Below, one piece after another: positions 45,976 through 55,500 of a stretch of 64,000 bases of DNA (its first letter is position 1; each line of letters opens with the position of its first letter). Location: assembly GCA_963722575.1 (NCBI GenBank), contig CAVRNR010000022.1, positions 868,001-932,000 of the forward strand. Reading direction: 5' to 3'. The notes beneath the pieces are model-generated. The model did not search any database. It saw nothing but the letters and a program-made list of their open reading frames with translations, and was not told the origin of the DNA. Both the position numbers and the translations under genes were made by a program. The stretch is from Fen-178 sp963722575. GTDB lineage: Bacteria; Acidobacteriota; Terriglobia; Bryobacterales; Bryobacteraceae.

Positions 45976-47171
45976 AACGCTCCGGATTTGCCGACCTGCC
46001 TCTGCATGGCGGCCACGTGCCCGCCTGGCTGGCCGAGCGCATGACCAGGCTGGGCACGGCGATCGCGGAGAGCATTCTCTACCACTACGGCCCCTCGGAG
46101 CTGCTTAGCCGCCTGAGCGACCCGTTCTGGTTCCAGGCGCTCGGCTGCGTCATGGGGATGGACTGGCATTCGTCGGGCATCACCACCTCCGTGCTGGGCG
46201 CTTTGAAGCGCGGATTGAACCCGCGCGCGGGCGAGTTGGGCATCTACGTGTGCGGCGGACGCGGGCGGCATTCGCGCAACACTCCCGATGAACTGCGCAC
46301 GGTGGCCGAGCACCACAGCCTGGATGGCGAGGCCCTGGTGCGCGTCAGCCGGCTCACGGCGAAGATCGATAACAACGCCATCGCGGACGGCTTTCAGATC
46401 TACCTGCACACGTTCGTCGTCACCGCCGCGGGCGAGTGGGCCGTGGTCCAACAGGGCATGAACGAGCGGAGCGGCTTGGCGCGCCGCTATCACTGGCATT
46501 CGGCGGCGGTTCGGAATTTCACCTCGCAGCCTCATACCGCGATTGTCGGCGAGCACCAGGGCGCCATCATGAACTTGGTGGACAGTCACGCGGCGCCGGC
46601 GCAGCAGGCGATGCTGGCGATTGTCCGCGAGCAGCCCGACGCGACGCTCGGTGAGTGGCGGAAGCTGGCGGCGCCGGCGCACCACGACGTGCGCGCCGCG
46701 GACGTGGACCTGAAGCGCCTGGGCGCGGTGCTGGCCACGGCCTACGAGCGGGAGTTCCGGGATTTCGCTTCGCTGCTGCTGATGGAGAACCTTGGCCCGC
46801 GCACGCTTCAAGCGCTGGCGCTGATCGCCGAGGTGGTTCACGGAACGAGCACGCGGTTCTCGGACCCGGCGCGATTCTCATTCGCGCTGGGAGGAAAGGA
46901 CCGGCATCCGTTTCCGGTGCCGCTGAAAACGTATGACGAATCCATCGCGGTGCTGCGGCGGTCGCTGGACGCGGCCAAGGTGGGCGACGCCGAGAAGCTC
47001 CAGGGATTTGCCCGGCTCGACAGCTTCGTGCGGACGGTGGAGCAGAACTGCGCGACCGAGGTGGATTTCGCTGAGGCCGTCGCGCATGAGCACGCCATTT
47101 CGCGGGAACTGGGTGGGAGAAGCGTGTTCGACGATCGGAAGCGGGAGCCGCGGCAGTTGTCGTTGTTTTGA
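45972..47171 (+). CDS. DUF763 family protein
   Basis: The 399-residue product is a typical DUF763 member: SGFADLPLHGGHVPAWL at the start, DPFWFQALGCVMGMDWHSSG, ELGIYVCGGRGRHSRNTPDE, and EWAVVQQGMN with RRYHWHSA. The domain has many conserved His and Asp residues and is thought to be nuclease-like; its true function is not known. It is coupled to rnhA by ATGA overlap, so a role in nucleic acid processing is plausible. The C-terminus is complete (QLSLF). Confidence 0.9.
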   Translation: MKRSGFADLPLHGGHVPAWLAERMTRLGTAIAESILYHYGPSELLSRLSDPFWFQALGCVMGMDWHSSGITTSVLGALKRGLNPRAGELGIYVCGGRGRHSRNTPDELRTVAEHHSLDGEALVRVSRLTAKIDNNAIADGFQIYLHTFVVTAAGEWAVVQQGMNERSGLARRYHWHSAAVRNFTSQPHTAIVGEHQGAIMNLVDSHAAPAQQAMLAIVREQPDATLGEWRKLAAPAHHDVRAADVDLKRLGAVLATAYEREFRDFASLLLMENLGPRTLQALALIAEVVHGTSTRFSDPARFSFALGGKDRHPFPVPLKTYDESIAVLRRSLDAAKVGDAEKLQGFARLDSFVRTVEQNCATEVDFAEAVAHEHAISRELGGRSVFDDRKREPRQLSLF

Positions 47172-47230
47172 CGGGGGGGCGGACCCCCGATCTCGCACCT
47201 GGAATGCTAGAATCCAAGCAATGAGACCCC

Positions 47231-47650
47231 ATGCGGATCCTGGTGCTGGCCGCTCTTCTTAGCAGTGGCCTCTGCGCTCAGACGGAACCCGTCAAGCCTT
47301 TCGAACCGGCTCCGGAGCTTCCGGCGGCAAATCCTGTTCAAACCTCGAACCCCGCCCCTTGGCAGCAGAAGCAGGAATTCAATCGGCGTTTCTTTTTGCC
47401 CCCCAACCAGATGCTTGTTAAGCCCAACAACAAGGGAGGACGAGTGTGGCCCTCGATCATTCCCTTCGTCTCCGGGCGCGTAACGCCGGCTCCCGGCCAG
47501 GCGTGCGCCATCCCGTTGCTCAACGTGTTGCCCAGCGGCGGATTTACCGGCGATCCCAAGATCGCGATCCTGGGATCGCAAACGCACGCCAACATCGACC
47601 ACATGCCGCCGATCAAGGGCGTGCCTACCTGCCCGCAGAACCAGCGATAG
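47231..47650 (+). CDS. Small secreted Pro-rich protein, unknown function
   Basis: A 139-residue product with a signal peptide (RILVLAALLSSGLCA|QT), a Pro/Glu/Ala-rich segment and a C-terminal part rich in Pro and Gly, with Cys in QACAIP and PTCPQ that may pair. No family recognised. Start ATG lies after the DUF763 stop by 59 bp. Confidence 0.55.
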   Translation: MRILVLAALLSSGLCAQTEPVKPFEPAPELPAANPVQTSNPAPWQQKQEFNRRFFLPPNQMLVKPNNKGGRVWPSIIPFVSGRVTPAPGQACAIPLLNVLPSGGFTGDPKIAILGSQTHANIDHMPPIKGVPTCPQNQR

Positions 47651-47664
47651 GCTTCGTCCCCCAT

Positions 47665-47709
47665 CGGGTCCAGGGGGACCCGCGCGGACCTGGGGGTCCG
47701 GCCCTACAC
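47665..47709. repeat. GC-rich intergenic repeat ending CCCTACA
   Basis: A self-complementary block (GGGTCC ... GGACCC ... GGGGGTCCGGCCCTACA) that overlaps the stop of the CHAD gene. It belongs with the blocks at 36911 and 38911. Confidence 0.6.
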
Positions 47710-48186
47710 CCGCCGGCCGGGCGTGTGGGCGTGGCGCGCCAGGTAGGTGGTCCACCAGCGCTCCTGGCCGGGGGCGTCGAAAACTTCGGCCCAGTCCTTG
47801 CGGAACTCCTGGGCTTTGACGGTGCCGCGCTCTTCGAGGTGCCGCAGGACGCGGGCGCGTTGCGGCGAGGCGGTGCTCATCGACCTGGATAGCAGCCGGC
47901 CGGCGGCAGCGCTGTCGTTCACCTCTCCCAGTAACTGCTGAATGCGGCGCAAGGCAGCCAGGCGCGTTTCGAGGCCGGGACCGTAGCAGGGGCGGAACAG
48001 CTCGAGCGTGTAGCGCAGGCGCTTGGTGAGCAGCCTGAGCCGGTGCAGCATGGGCGCGGCCGGGTCGTCGGCGAGCAGCGCGCGGACCTGCGTGAAAAAG
48101 CTGACGGCGAGATGTGGAAGCTCGCGGTGGGCATTGGTGCCGGCGCCGGCCCGCTCATCCCACGCGGCTTGATGCAGCTTGCTCAT
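47704..48186 (-). CDS. CHAD-domain protein, C-terminal subdomain (split gene)
   Basis: The 160-residue product corresponds to the second helical half of a CHAD domain: MLHRLRLLTKRLRYTLELF near residues 48-66, with the conserved histidine and basic residues, then RRIQQLLGEVNDSAAA. CHAD domains bind polyphosphate through these Lys/Arg/His residues. The start ATG overlaps the stop of the other half (ATGA), so both halves are probably translated one after the other and may join as a two-chain domain. It lies next to a Ppx/GppA gene. Confidence 0.8.
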   Translation of the reverse strand: MSKLHQAAWDERAGAGTNAHRELPHLAVSFFTQVRALLADDPAAPMLHRLRLLTKRLRYTLELFRPCYGPGLETRLAALRRIQQLLGEVNDSAAAGRLLSRSMSTASPQRARVLRHLEERGTVKAQEFRKDWAEVFDAPGQERWWTTYLARHAHTPGRRV

Positions 48187-48590
48187 GCGCTCAGCTCCAG
48201 GCGGCTGCGCCACTTGCGCGAGAAACTGCGGCCTTTCCAACGGCGGATTTCGAGCAGCAACTCGTGGCTGGCCTTGCGGCGCTCCCCCGCCAGGCGCGTG
48301 GCGATGGCGGCGCGCGGGGGAATGCCGGCCTCGGCGAGAAGTTGGAGAGCGATATCGCGGTCGCGCACCCTGCCGGCCGTCTCCATCAGCTCCGCAAGCT
48401 GGCGCCGGACCTTTTTCCACGAGTCGCCGGGGAAGAACGGCGCGAACACGCGCAGGCAACGGCTCAAGCGGCGGATGGCGACGCGCAGGTCGTGGATGGA
48501 ATCGGCGTCGCCGTTGCGAGCGGCGCGGTTCAACTGGTAGGCCAGGCGCCGCAGCAAAATCGCAGTTTGTTGGCGCGCGTAATCACGCAT
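48183..48590 (-). CDS. CHAD-domain protein, N-terminal subdomain (split gene)
   Basis: A 135-residue product with the first CHAD half: SIHDLRVAIRRLSRCLRVFA (conserved HDLRVAxRR, near residue 33) and DSWKKVRRQLAELMETAGRV with RDRDIAL. The protein ends at SRLELSA and a stop where a normal CHAD protein would continue. It starts 2 bp after the stop of the Ppx/GppA gene and is transcribed with it. The split lies in the linker between the two subdomains; a frameshift in one original gene or a true two-gene arrangement are both possible. Confidence 0.85.
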   Translation of the reverse strand: MRDYARQQTAILLRRLAYQLNRAARNGDADSIHDLRVAIRRLSRCLRVFAPFFPGDSWKKVRRQLAELMETAGRVRDRDIALQLLAEAGIPPRAAIATRLAGERRKASHELLLEIRRWKGRSFSRKWRSRLELSA

Positions 48591-48592
48591 AG

Positions 48593-50125
48593 TCAGTCTC
48601 GCGCCCTAGTCACGGAAATCGTCCGGTTGTAGACTTGCTGGAACACTTCGCCGGCACGCTCGGCGCCCCATTGCGCCAGGTCGATATCGCCGCGGGAGCC
48701 GATCTGGAGCAGCACTTCGCCGTCGCGCAAGCGGCATTCAACGTCCCGGACGCGCTGTTCGCGGCTGCGATCCAGGTTGTCGGCGATGCGCAGGATGGGG
48801 ATCATCATCAGCAGCATACGCCTTTCTTCCGCCGAAAGCGACAGGTACGCCTGGTGCACCGGGTTGGGGAGGGACTTGCGGTGATAGCGGCACAGGCCCG
48901 CGATGAGGAGCCGCTCGCGCTCGGTGAAGCCGGCCAGGTCGGAGTTGGAGACCACGTACCAGGAATGCTTGTGGTGGCCGGTGTTGCTGACGAAATGCCC
49001 CACGTCGTGCAGGTAGGCGGCGGCTTCCAGGAGCTTGCCGCAGCCGGGCGGCATTTGGTGCAGGGGCTGGAGCGCCGTGAACAGCAGGTTGGAGATATTG
49101 GCGACCTTGCGGGCGTGCTCCAGAGAGACGCCGTAGCGCCGGCCCATGTCCACCACCTCGCGGCGCTGATCGCGGCTGAGGCGGGAAAGCTCGGCGCCCA
49201 CGTTGCGGGCAGCCAGGTCGGTGATGATGCCGTCGCGGACGCCGGCGCGGGAGTAGTAGACCGCCGGCAGATGGAATTCCTGTAGGAACTCGAGCAGCAC
49301 GGCCACGCCCGGAACGATGATCTCCGCGCGGCGCGGCCCGATGCCGGTGATCTTGCGCCGGGCGGCAAGATTGCGCTCCGCCAGCTTGAGGTAGAGCTTG
49401 CGCACTTGCGCGGTGGGAACGCGCAGGCGGTCGATCTGGTCGCGTTGGGAGCGCGGCACGCGGGCCACGGCGCTGGCCACGGCGGAAGCGGTGGCGGAGG
49501 TGGCGATGGCGCGGTCCCAGCCCGAGTGGCCAAGGCGGCGCACGGGAGTATCGAGCTTTTCCTGAATGTACTCGCGCATCTGGTGCAATTGGAGCGGGAC
49601 GGGCGGGTCGTCCCTCAGAAAGACCTCGCGCAGCCGCACGGCCCCCAGCGGTTTGGAGAACGATTCGCGCAGGCGGCCGGCTTCGGCGGCGACGATCTCG
49701 GCGCTGCCGCCGCCGATATCGACGATGAGGACGCGCTTGGCCGGCTGCGGCCAGTTGCTCTCGACGCCGAGGTGAATCAGGCGCGCTTCTTCGCGGCCGG
49801 AGATGATCTCCACGGCAGCGCCCACAGCTTCCGATGCGCGCGTCAGAAAAGCCTTCTGGTTGCTGGTGTCGCGGATGGCGCTGGTGGCCACCGCGCGGAC
49901 CCCCACCACGTCCAGCTTGCGGTAGGCGCCGGCCATGCGGGCCAGCACCACGCACGTGGCTCGCATGGCTTCTTCGTTGACCGAGCCGGTCCGGAAAACG
50001 CTCTCACCCAGGCGCGTGACTTCGCGTTCCGAGGCGAGGACGCGGGCCGGCTGTCCCGGCACGACTTCGGCGGCCTCCATGCGGATGGAGTTGCTGCCGA
50101 TGTCGATGGCGGCGTAGCGGGGCAT
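48593..50125 (-). CDS. ppx: Ppx/GppA exopolyphosphatase-like protein with C-terminal HD domain
   Basis: Ppx/GppA enzymes remove terminal phosphates from polyphosphate or act on pppGpp. The 510-residue product has the actin-like ATPase fold: IDIGSNSIRMEAAE at the start, SGREEARLIHLGV, and VDIGGGSAEIV, and a C-terminal HD-type domain with LHDVGHFVSNTGHHKHSWY near residues 375-395. It directly precedes the split CHAD genes, which fits a polyphosphate role. A choice between Ppx and GppA activity is not possible from sequence. Confidence 0.92.
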   Translation of the reverse strand: MPRYAAIDIGSNSIRMEAAEVVPGQPARVLASEREVTRLGESVFRTGSVNEEAMRATCVVLARMAGAYRKLDVVGVRAVATSAIRDTSNQKAFLTRASEAVGAAVEIISGREEARLIHLGVESNWPQPAKRVLIVDIGGGSAEIVAAEAGRLRESFSKPLGAVRLREVFLRDDPPVPLQLHQMREYIQEKLDTPVRRLGHSGWDRAIATSATASAVASAVARVPRSQRDQIDRLRVPTAQVRKLYLKLAERNLAARRKITGIGPRRAEIIVPGVAVLLEFLQEFHLPAVYYSRAGVRDGIITDLAARNVGAELSRLSRDQRREVVDMGRRYGVSLEHARKVANISNLLFTALQPLHQMPPGCGKLLEAAAYLHDVGHFVSNTGHHKHSWYVVSNSDLAGFTERERLLIAGLCRYHRKSLPNPVHQAYLSLSAEERRMLLMMIPILRIADNLDRSREQRVRDVECRLRDGEVLLQIGSRGDIDLAQWGAERAGEVFQQVYNRTISVTRARD

Positions 50126-50152
50126 ACTTCAATGCTAAAACATTGCGGTTTC

Positions 50153-50226
50153 GGTGACAGGCTACGAAACCCCCAAATGCAAATCGGTGAGCGGCGTGGG
50201 GTTTCGAGGTTACGTAGCCTGTCACT
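50153..50226. repeat. Inverted repeat GTGACAGGCTACG / CGTAGCCTGTCAC
   Basis: The arms at 50153-50173 and 50198-50226 are complementary except for a short insertion in the right arm (GAGGTTA). They lie in the 164-bp gap between the binding-protein stop and the ppx start. The core GACAGGCTAC resembles REP-type repeats. A terminator role for the upstream operon is possible. Confidence 0.65.
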
Positions 50227-50289
50227 GAAATTCAGCGCGTGGAGCGGCGGTAGCGCGGGTGCCGGCGCAGGCAAGGCAGGCAATGGGCT

Positions 50290-50913
50290 TCACTGCAGGA
50301 ACGGACTCGCGTTCTCTTTGGTCACCAGGACGGGGGTGATGATGACCTGTTCGTCCACGTGCTGGCCTTTGGCGGCTTTGATGGCTTCTTCCACCGCTCG
50401 CCGGCCCATCACTTCGGGAAGTCCGGCCATGTCGCCAGAGAGGCGGCCCGCCACAACCGCGTGCGTGGCGATGCCCAGGATTCCGCGAATCACCGCAACC
50501 TTGCCCTGGCCGCCCAGGCGGTTGTCGGCGCCGATGTAGCTCAGCTTGGCGGGCCAGTTCACGTCGGTGTCGACGATCAGCACCGGGATGCCCGCGGCCT
50601 TCGCCTTGTCGAGCACCGGCAGGATCTCGGAGACTCCCGCGGGCGCCACGGCCAGCACGGAAACGCCTCGCGTGATCTGGTCTTCGAGGATTCCGGCCTG
50701 CTGATCGATGTTGACCTTGCGCTCGGGGGCCAGCACCACCAGGTGTACGCCCGGTGTGGCGCGCGCGGCCTCTTCGGCGCCGGACTTCACGCGCTGCCAC
50801 CATTCGCTGTCAAGCGCTTTCGTCACTAGCGCGATCTCGATGGTCTTGCCCTTTCCGGCACGGCCGCAAGATGCCGCGACGGCGATCAGGAGTAAGCAGG
50901 TTGTTCGATTCAT
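50290..50913 (-). CDS. Shortened sugar-binding lipoprotein (RbsB-like, internal deletion)
   Basis: The 207-residue product has a lipoprotein signal (LLLIAVAASCG) and the first lobe of a ribose-type periplasmic binding protein: IALVTKALDSEWWQRVKSGA, IDQQAGILEDQITRGV, AKAAGIPVLIVDTDVNW and YIGADNRLGGQGK. After VAVIRGILG the sequence jumps to the family's C-terminal end (MGRRAVEEAIKAAKGQHVDE, ITPVLVTKEN). About 110 residues of the usual middle are missing, including the second lobe. It may be non-functional or a reduced binding protein. It is coupled to glpD by a 4-base overlap and no transporter genes are nearby. Confidence 0.8.
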   Translation of the reverse strand: MNRTTCLLLIAVAASCGRAGKGKTIEIALVTKALDSEWWQRVKSGAEEAARATPGVHLVVLAPERKVNIDQQAGILEDQITRGVSVLAVAPAGVSEILPVLDKAKAAGIPVLIVDTDVNWPAKLSYIGADNRLGGQGKVAVIRGILGIATHAVVAGRLSGDMAGLPEVMGRRAVEEAIKAAKGQHVDEQVIITPVLVTKENASPFLQ

Positions 50914-52454
50914 GGCAGATAGTTGCGGGCTGTTTCAGTGAAAGATTGGACCTGGTCGGTCTCCCACTCGCTGCTGCGCTCAAGCTCGCGCGCGCACAGG
51001 TGAGCCACCGCGGGAGCCATCGCGATGGCGGCCCGGGCGTTCAGGAATAAGGCCCGCGTGCGGCGCGCCAGCACATCTTCCAGGGTACGCGCCATCTCGT
51101 GACGCGCCGCCCAGACGACTTCGGCGCCGGTATAGGGGAGCGCGGGGTGGAGTGGTTCGGCCAGCCCCAGCGACTGAACGGCGGCGGCGTCGGAGCCGTA
51201 GACGCTTAAGTGGCCGAACTTGTCGGAACCGGGGTGGAAGCCGTGCACGTTGAGATGGCGGGTGACGCACGGCTTCTCGGGCAGGCGCGCCAGGGTGGCC
51301 GCCTGGTTGACGCAATCTTCCGCCATGTGGCGATAGGTGGTCCACTTCCCGCCGCAGACGGTCACCATGCCGCAGTTCTCGATGCGGATGGTGTGATCGC
51401 GCGAAAGGGCCGCGGTATTGCCGGAATCGCCCGCGCGCACCAGGGGGCGAATTCCCGCGAAGACACTGAGAACATCGCCGCGCACCGGCTTCTTGGCGAG
51501 ATACAGGGACGCGGTGCCAAGGATGAATTCAATCTCCTGCTCCAAGGCAACGGGTTCGAGCGTGGCCTCTGGAATGGGAGTGTCGGTGGTGCCGACCAGC
51601 GTATGGCCATGCCAGGGTATGGCGAACATCACGCGCCCATCGCTGGTATGGGGGACCATGATGGCGCTGTCGCCAGAGAGAAACGAGGCATCGAACACAA
51701 GATGAATTCCCTGGCTGGGAGCGATCATGGGCTGGACCGAGGGGTCGGCCTTGCGGCGCAAATCGTCGCAGAAAGGGCCGGTGGCATTGACGACCACTTT
51801 CGCCTGGGCGTGAAACTCCTCGCCGGTCTCCATATCGCGGACTACCACGCCGTCGACGAAACCCTCGGCATCCCTGGTGACTTCGGCGGCCTGCGCATAA
51901 TTCAGCAGGACCGCGCCCTGCTCGTAAGCGGTCTCGACCAGGTTGATGAGCAGGCGGGAATCGTCGAACTGGCCATCGAAGTAGATGACCCCGCCGCGGA
52001 GTCCTTCGGTGTTGAGGGTGGGCAGCCGCTCGAGGGTCTCTTCCTTGGAGAGGATGCGCGACTCTCCGAAGCCGTACTTCCCGGCGAGCAGGTTGTAGAG
52101 CTTGAGACCGATGCCGTAGAACGGAGCTTCCCACCAGTCGTAGTTGGGCACCACAAAGCCCAGGTTGCGGACCAGGTGCGGCGCGTTCTGAAGCAGCAGG
52201 CCGCGCTCCTTCAGGGCTTCCATGACCAACGATACGTTGCCTTGTTCGAGGTAGCGGACGCCGCCATGCACCAGCTTGGTGCTGCGGCTGGAGGTGCCCT
52301 TGCCGAAATCGCTCTGCTCCAGCAGGAGCACGTCGTAACCGCGGGTGGCGCCATCGATGGCTACACCGGCACCGGTGGCGCCCCCGCCCACGACGATCAT
52401 ATCCCACGGGCCCGCGTGCGCACGGAGCCGCTGGTACATCTCCGATCTGTTCAT
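50910..52454 (-). CDS. glpD: Aerobic glycerol-3-phosphate dehydrogenase
   Basis: Oxidises glycerol 3-phosphate to dihydroxyacetone phosphate at the membrane and passes electrons to quinone. The 514-residue product has the FAD-binding start (IVVGGGATGAGVAIDGATRG), SSRSTKLVHGGVRYLEQG, and PSQGIHLVFDASFL and GGKWTTYRHMAEDCV in the substrate region. Length is normal. It is followed by the shortened binding protein (ATGA overlap). Together with the phosphodiesterase at 55968 it could use glycerophosphodiesters. Confidence 0.95.
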   Translation of the reverse strand: MNRSEMYQRLRAHAGPWDMIVVGGGATGAGVAIDGATRGYDVLLLEQSDFGKGTSSRSTKLVHGGVRYLEQGNVSLVMEALKERGLLLQNAPHLVRNLGFVVPNYDWWEAPFYGIGLKLYNLLAGKYGFGESRILSKEETLERLPTLNTEGLRGGVIYFDGQFDDSRLLINLVETAYEQGAVLLNYAQAAEVTRDAEGFVDGVVVRDMETGEEFHAQAKVVVNATGPFCDDLRRKADPSVQPMIAPSQGIHLVFDASFLSGDSAIMVPHTSDGRVMFAIPWHGHTLVGTTDTPIPEATLEPVALEQEIEFILGTASLYLAKKPVRGDVLSVFAGIRPLVRAGDSGNTAALSRDHTIRIENCGMVTVCGGKWTTYRHMAEDCVNQAATLARLPEKPCVTRHLNVHGFHPGSDKFGHLSVYGSDAAAVQSLGLAEPLHPALPYTGAEVVWAARHEMARTLEDVLARRTRALFLNARAAIAMAPAVAHLCARELERSSEWETDQVQSFTETARNYLP

Positions 52455-52508
52455 AGGCTTAGAATAACCGGCGCTCGCGGCCGGAGAGAGCCGCGAGCGC
52501 CGGGCCGG

Positions 52509-55500
52509 TCAGAAAATCAGCTTCACCGCGAACTGGATCTGCCGTGACGGATACGTCGAGCGAATGGTCCCGAAAGCCGCGCTGGTGATTTGTGTGTTAG
52601 GTATGCCGAAATTGGTGTGATTGAGGAAGTTAAAGAACTCCGACCGGAATTGCAGTTGGGCGCATTCGCAAACCTGGAAGGTCTTGTCGGCGGAAAAATC
52701 CCACTGGTCGAAGTTGGGAGCGCGGAACGAATTCCGGCCGACGTTCCCGTAGGGCGCGCTGGCGGGCGGCGTGGCGAATGTGTACCCGGCGAAATAGGTG
52801 TTCAGCATGGCCGAGCGGCTCTGGCTGATGGAGCTGCCGGTGACATTGGGGCGGAGGAACGGCTGGCCGCGATAATCGTTGGAAAGGGAGCTGACAATGT
52901 TGGCCCCGGTGGCGCCGTAGGTCACGTCGAGCGGCTGGCCCGTGTGAGCGGTGTTGATGCTGTTGATTTCCCATCCGCCCACAAACGCATCCACTACGGG
53001 ATTCATGTTAGCGCCGAATTGGCGGCCCTTGCCGAAGGGAAGTTGATAGACCACGGTGCTAACGTTATTCAGCTTCACGTCAAAGCTGGAGGGTCCTTTT
53101 TCGGCGGCCAGGTTGCGAATGTTTTGGGGATTGGCCTGGTAATAGCCAGCGAAATACTCGAGCGCCTGCTCGGAATCGCCCATGCCCTTCCCCCAGGTGA
53201 ACGAGTTCAGGACGTACAAGCCTTTCGAGAAACGGTGCTCCAGGCGGGCCGAGAGACCGTCGTAGTGGTTGTCGCCCCCCGGATAGAGCCACGTGATGGG
53301 TCCGAAAGTCGGTATCGGCACGCGCGCCGTGACTCCCAGGCTTTGGCCCGGCTGGTTGGGAGCCGCCTGGTTGTAATCGGCGATGATGGGGAGCCGCGTA
53401 CTGTGGTTTCCGTTGTAGCCCAACTCGAGCACGGTGTTCTTGGGGAGTTGCCGCTGCACCGAGAAGAACCAGTTCTGTATACGCGGCCACTTGCTGTCCG
53501 GCGGGGTGTAGACCACGTTGGAAAGGGCCGGATTGAAGGCCGCGGGGCTGGCGATGTTGGTGCTAAAGCTATTCTGGGTGGTGAGGAAGGTGGCCGGCAC
53601 CGGGCCGCCCGGGGGAATCGTCTGGCTGAAGACGCCGAACAGGGCCTGAGGCGCATTGATGCCCTCCTGGGCGCTTCCGGGCCGGTTGAAGAACGTGTAG
53701 CTGATGCCATACCCGACGCGGACCACCGTCTTGGAATCGATGCTGTATGCCAGGCCAAGCCGCGGCCCGAAATCATGATAGTCGGGGTGAACCAGACCGC
53801 GTTGAAACAGGCTTCCGTTGGTGGCTTTGTCCATGGAGTTGGTGGCGGGGTCGAAATTCGAATAGTTGTTATCGCGCTCATAGAGCGGGGATGCGAACTC
53901 CCACCGCAGCCCCATGTTCAAAGTAAGCTTCGAACTCACCTTAAAGTCGTCCTGAAAATACAGCGAGTCCACGAATTGCCGCAGATTGATGACTGTATAA
54001 CTCCCCAGGTTGACTTGGTTGGGAGTACCGAACATGAAATCCGCGAGACTGTAGCTGGTGGAATCGGCGGTGATCGAGCAAGTGGAAGGCTGGCCCAGTT
54101 GCGCACAGGTGGGCTTGCTGAACGCCCCGCTGTAAGTGTCTTGACCAAAAAGCGGATTGGTGTCCAGAATCTCGGTGCGGATCTTCAGCAATTGGTAACC
54201 CACCTTGATGGAATGCCGGCCCACGGTCTTGGAATAATTGAGTTCCGGATCCCAGGAAGTAGGATTCTGGAACTGCGGATTGCTGGTTTGGCGGCCGAAG
54301 GCAGTGAGTCCACTGATGGTCTGGGTATTGATTCCGCCGGTGAGGCTGGGCGTGGTCGGCAGGCCTTGAAAGCCGCCGAACATGGCGGACATGCTGGGAC
54401 CGCCCAAGTACGGCGGCTCCTTGCCGGCAACGATATGGGAGAAACCCAAGCGAGCCTGGAAGAGAGAGGTCGGCGTGACGGTCCAGGTATAGCCTGCCGA
54501 AGCGTTCTGATCGATGACATGAATGTAGCCGTTGCCGTCCCCGCCAGAGGGCCCGGTGAGGTCGGGCGCGTAATACTGCAAGTCCTTGCGCTGGCTGAAG
54601 CGCAGGAACGCGGTCATGCGATCGTTGATCTGGCCGTCCAGTTTGGCGTCGAATTTGTCGCCGTAGTCTTTGATGAGCAGCAGCGCCTCGTCATTGTTGG
54701 AGCGTCCGGGGCCATTGGTGGGCGGCAGTCCGGCTAAGACCGTGGCGGCGAACGGATTCAACTGCGCAACGGGAATCTGCGTGTTGGCGGGATAAACCAC
54801 GCCGGTCAGCGGGTTGACGACCGACACGGGAAGGATCCCCTGGCGATCGGTCATGCTGGGGATGGAGTCGAAATTGAGATAGCGCTGCAATTGGCGGTAG
54901 CCTTCGTAATCCACGAAGAAGAACAGCTTGTTCTTGACGATCGGCCCGCCGATGGTCGCTCCGAACTGGTTCCGTTGCAGCGTGGGCTTGATGAAAACGG
55001 CGGGGCTGAACAGGAAACCCGTGGCGTTCAGTTTGGTGTTGCGCAGAAACTCGTAGGCCGTGCCGTGAAAGGCGTTCGTTCCGGATTTCATGACGGCGTT
55101 CACCACCGCGCCGCCCACGCGCCCATATTCGGCGCTGTAGTTGCTGGTGATGACCTTGAATTCGGCGATGGCATCCGGCGACAACTGCACCAACTGGGCG
55201 GAATAGCCCTGATTGCTGGTGCCATAAGCGTTGTTATCCAAACCATCCAGCAGAAAATTGTTATACGTGCTGCGCATGCCGTTTACGTTGAAGGCGCCTT
55301 CCCGCGGTGTGCCAGTGGCCGAGAAGGAGACGGCGATGGGAGACTTGACGGCGTTGGTGGATAGCAGCGCCAGGTCCGCATAATTGCGGCCGTTGAGCGG
55401 AAGCTCGACGACCGCCGACGCGTTGAACACCTGCCCGTGTTCGCTGGAGTCGGTTTGGAGCGCGGTGGCCGCGCCCGTAACTTCGACGGTCTGGGTGATG

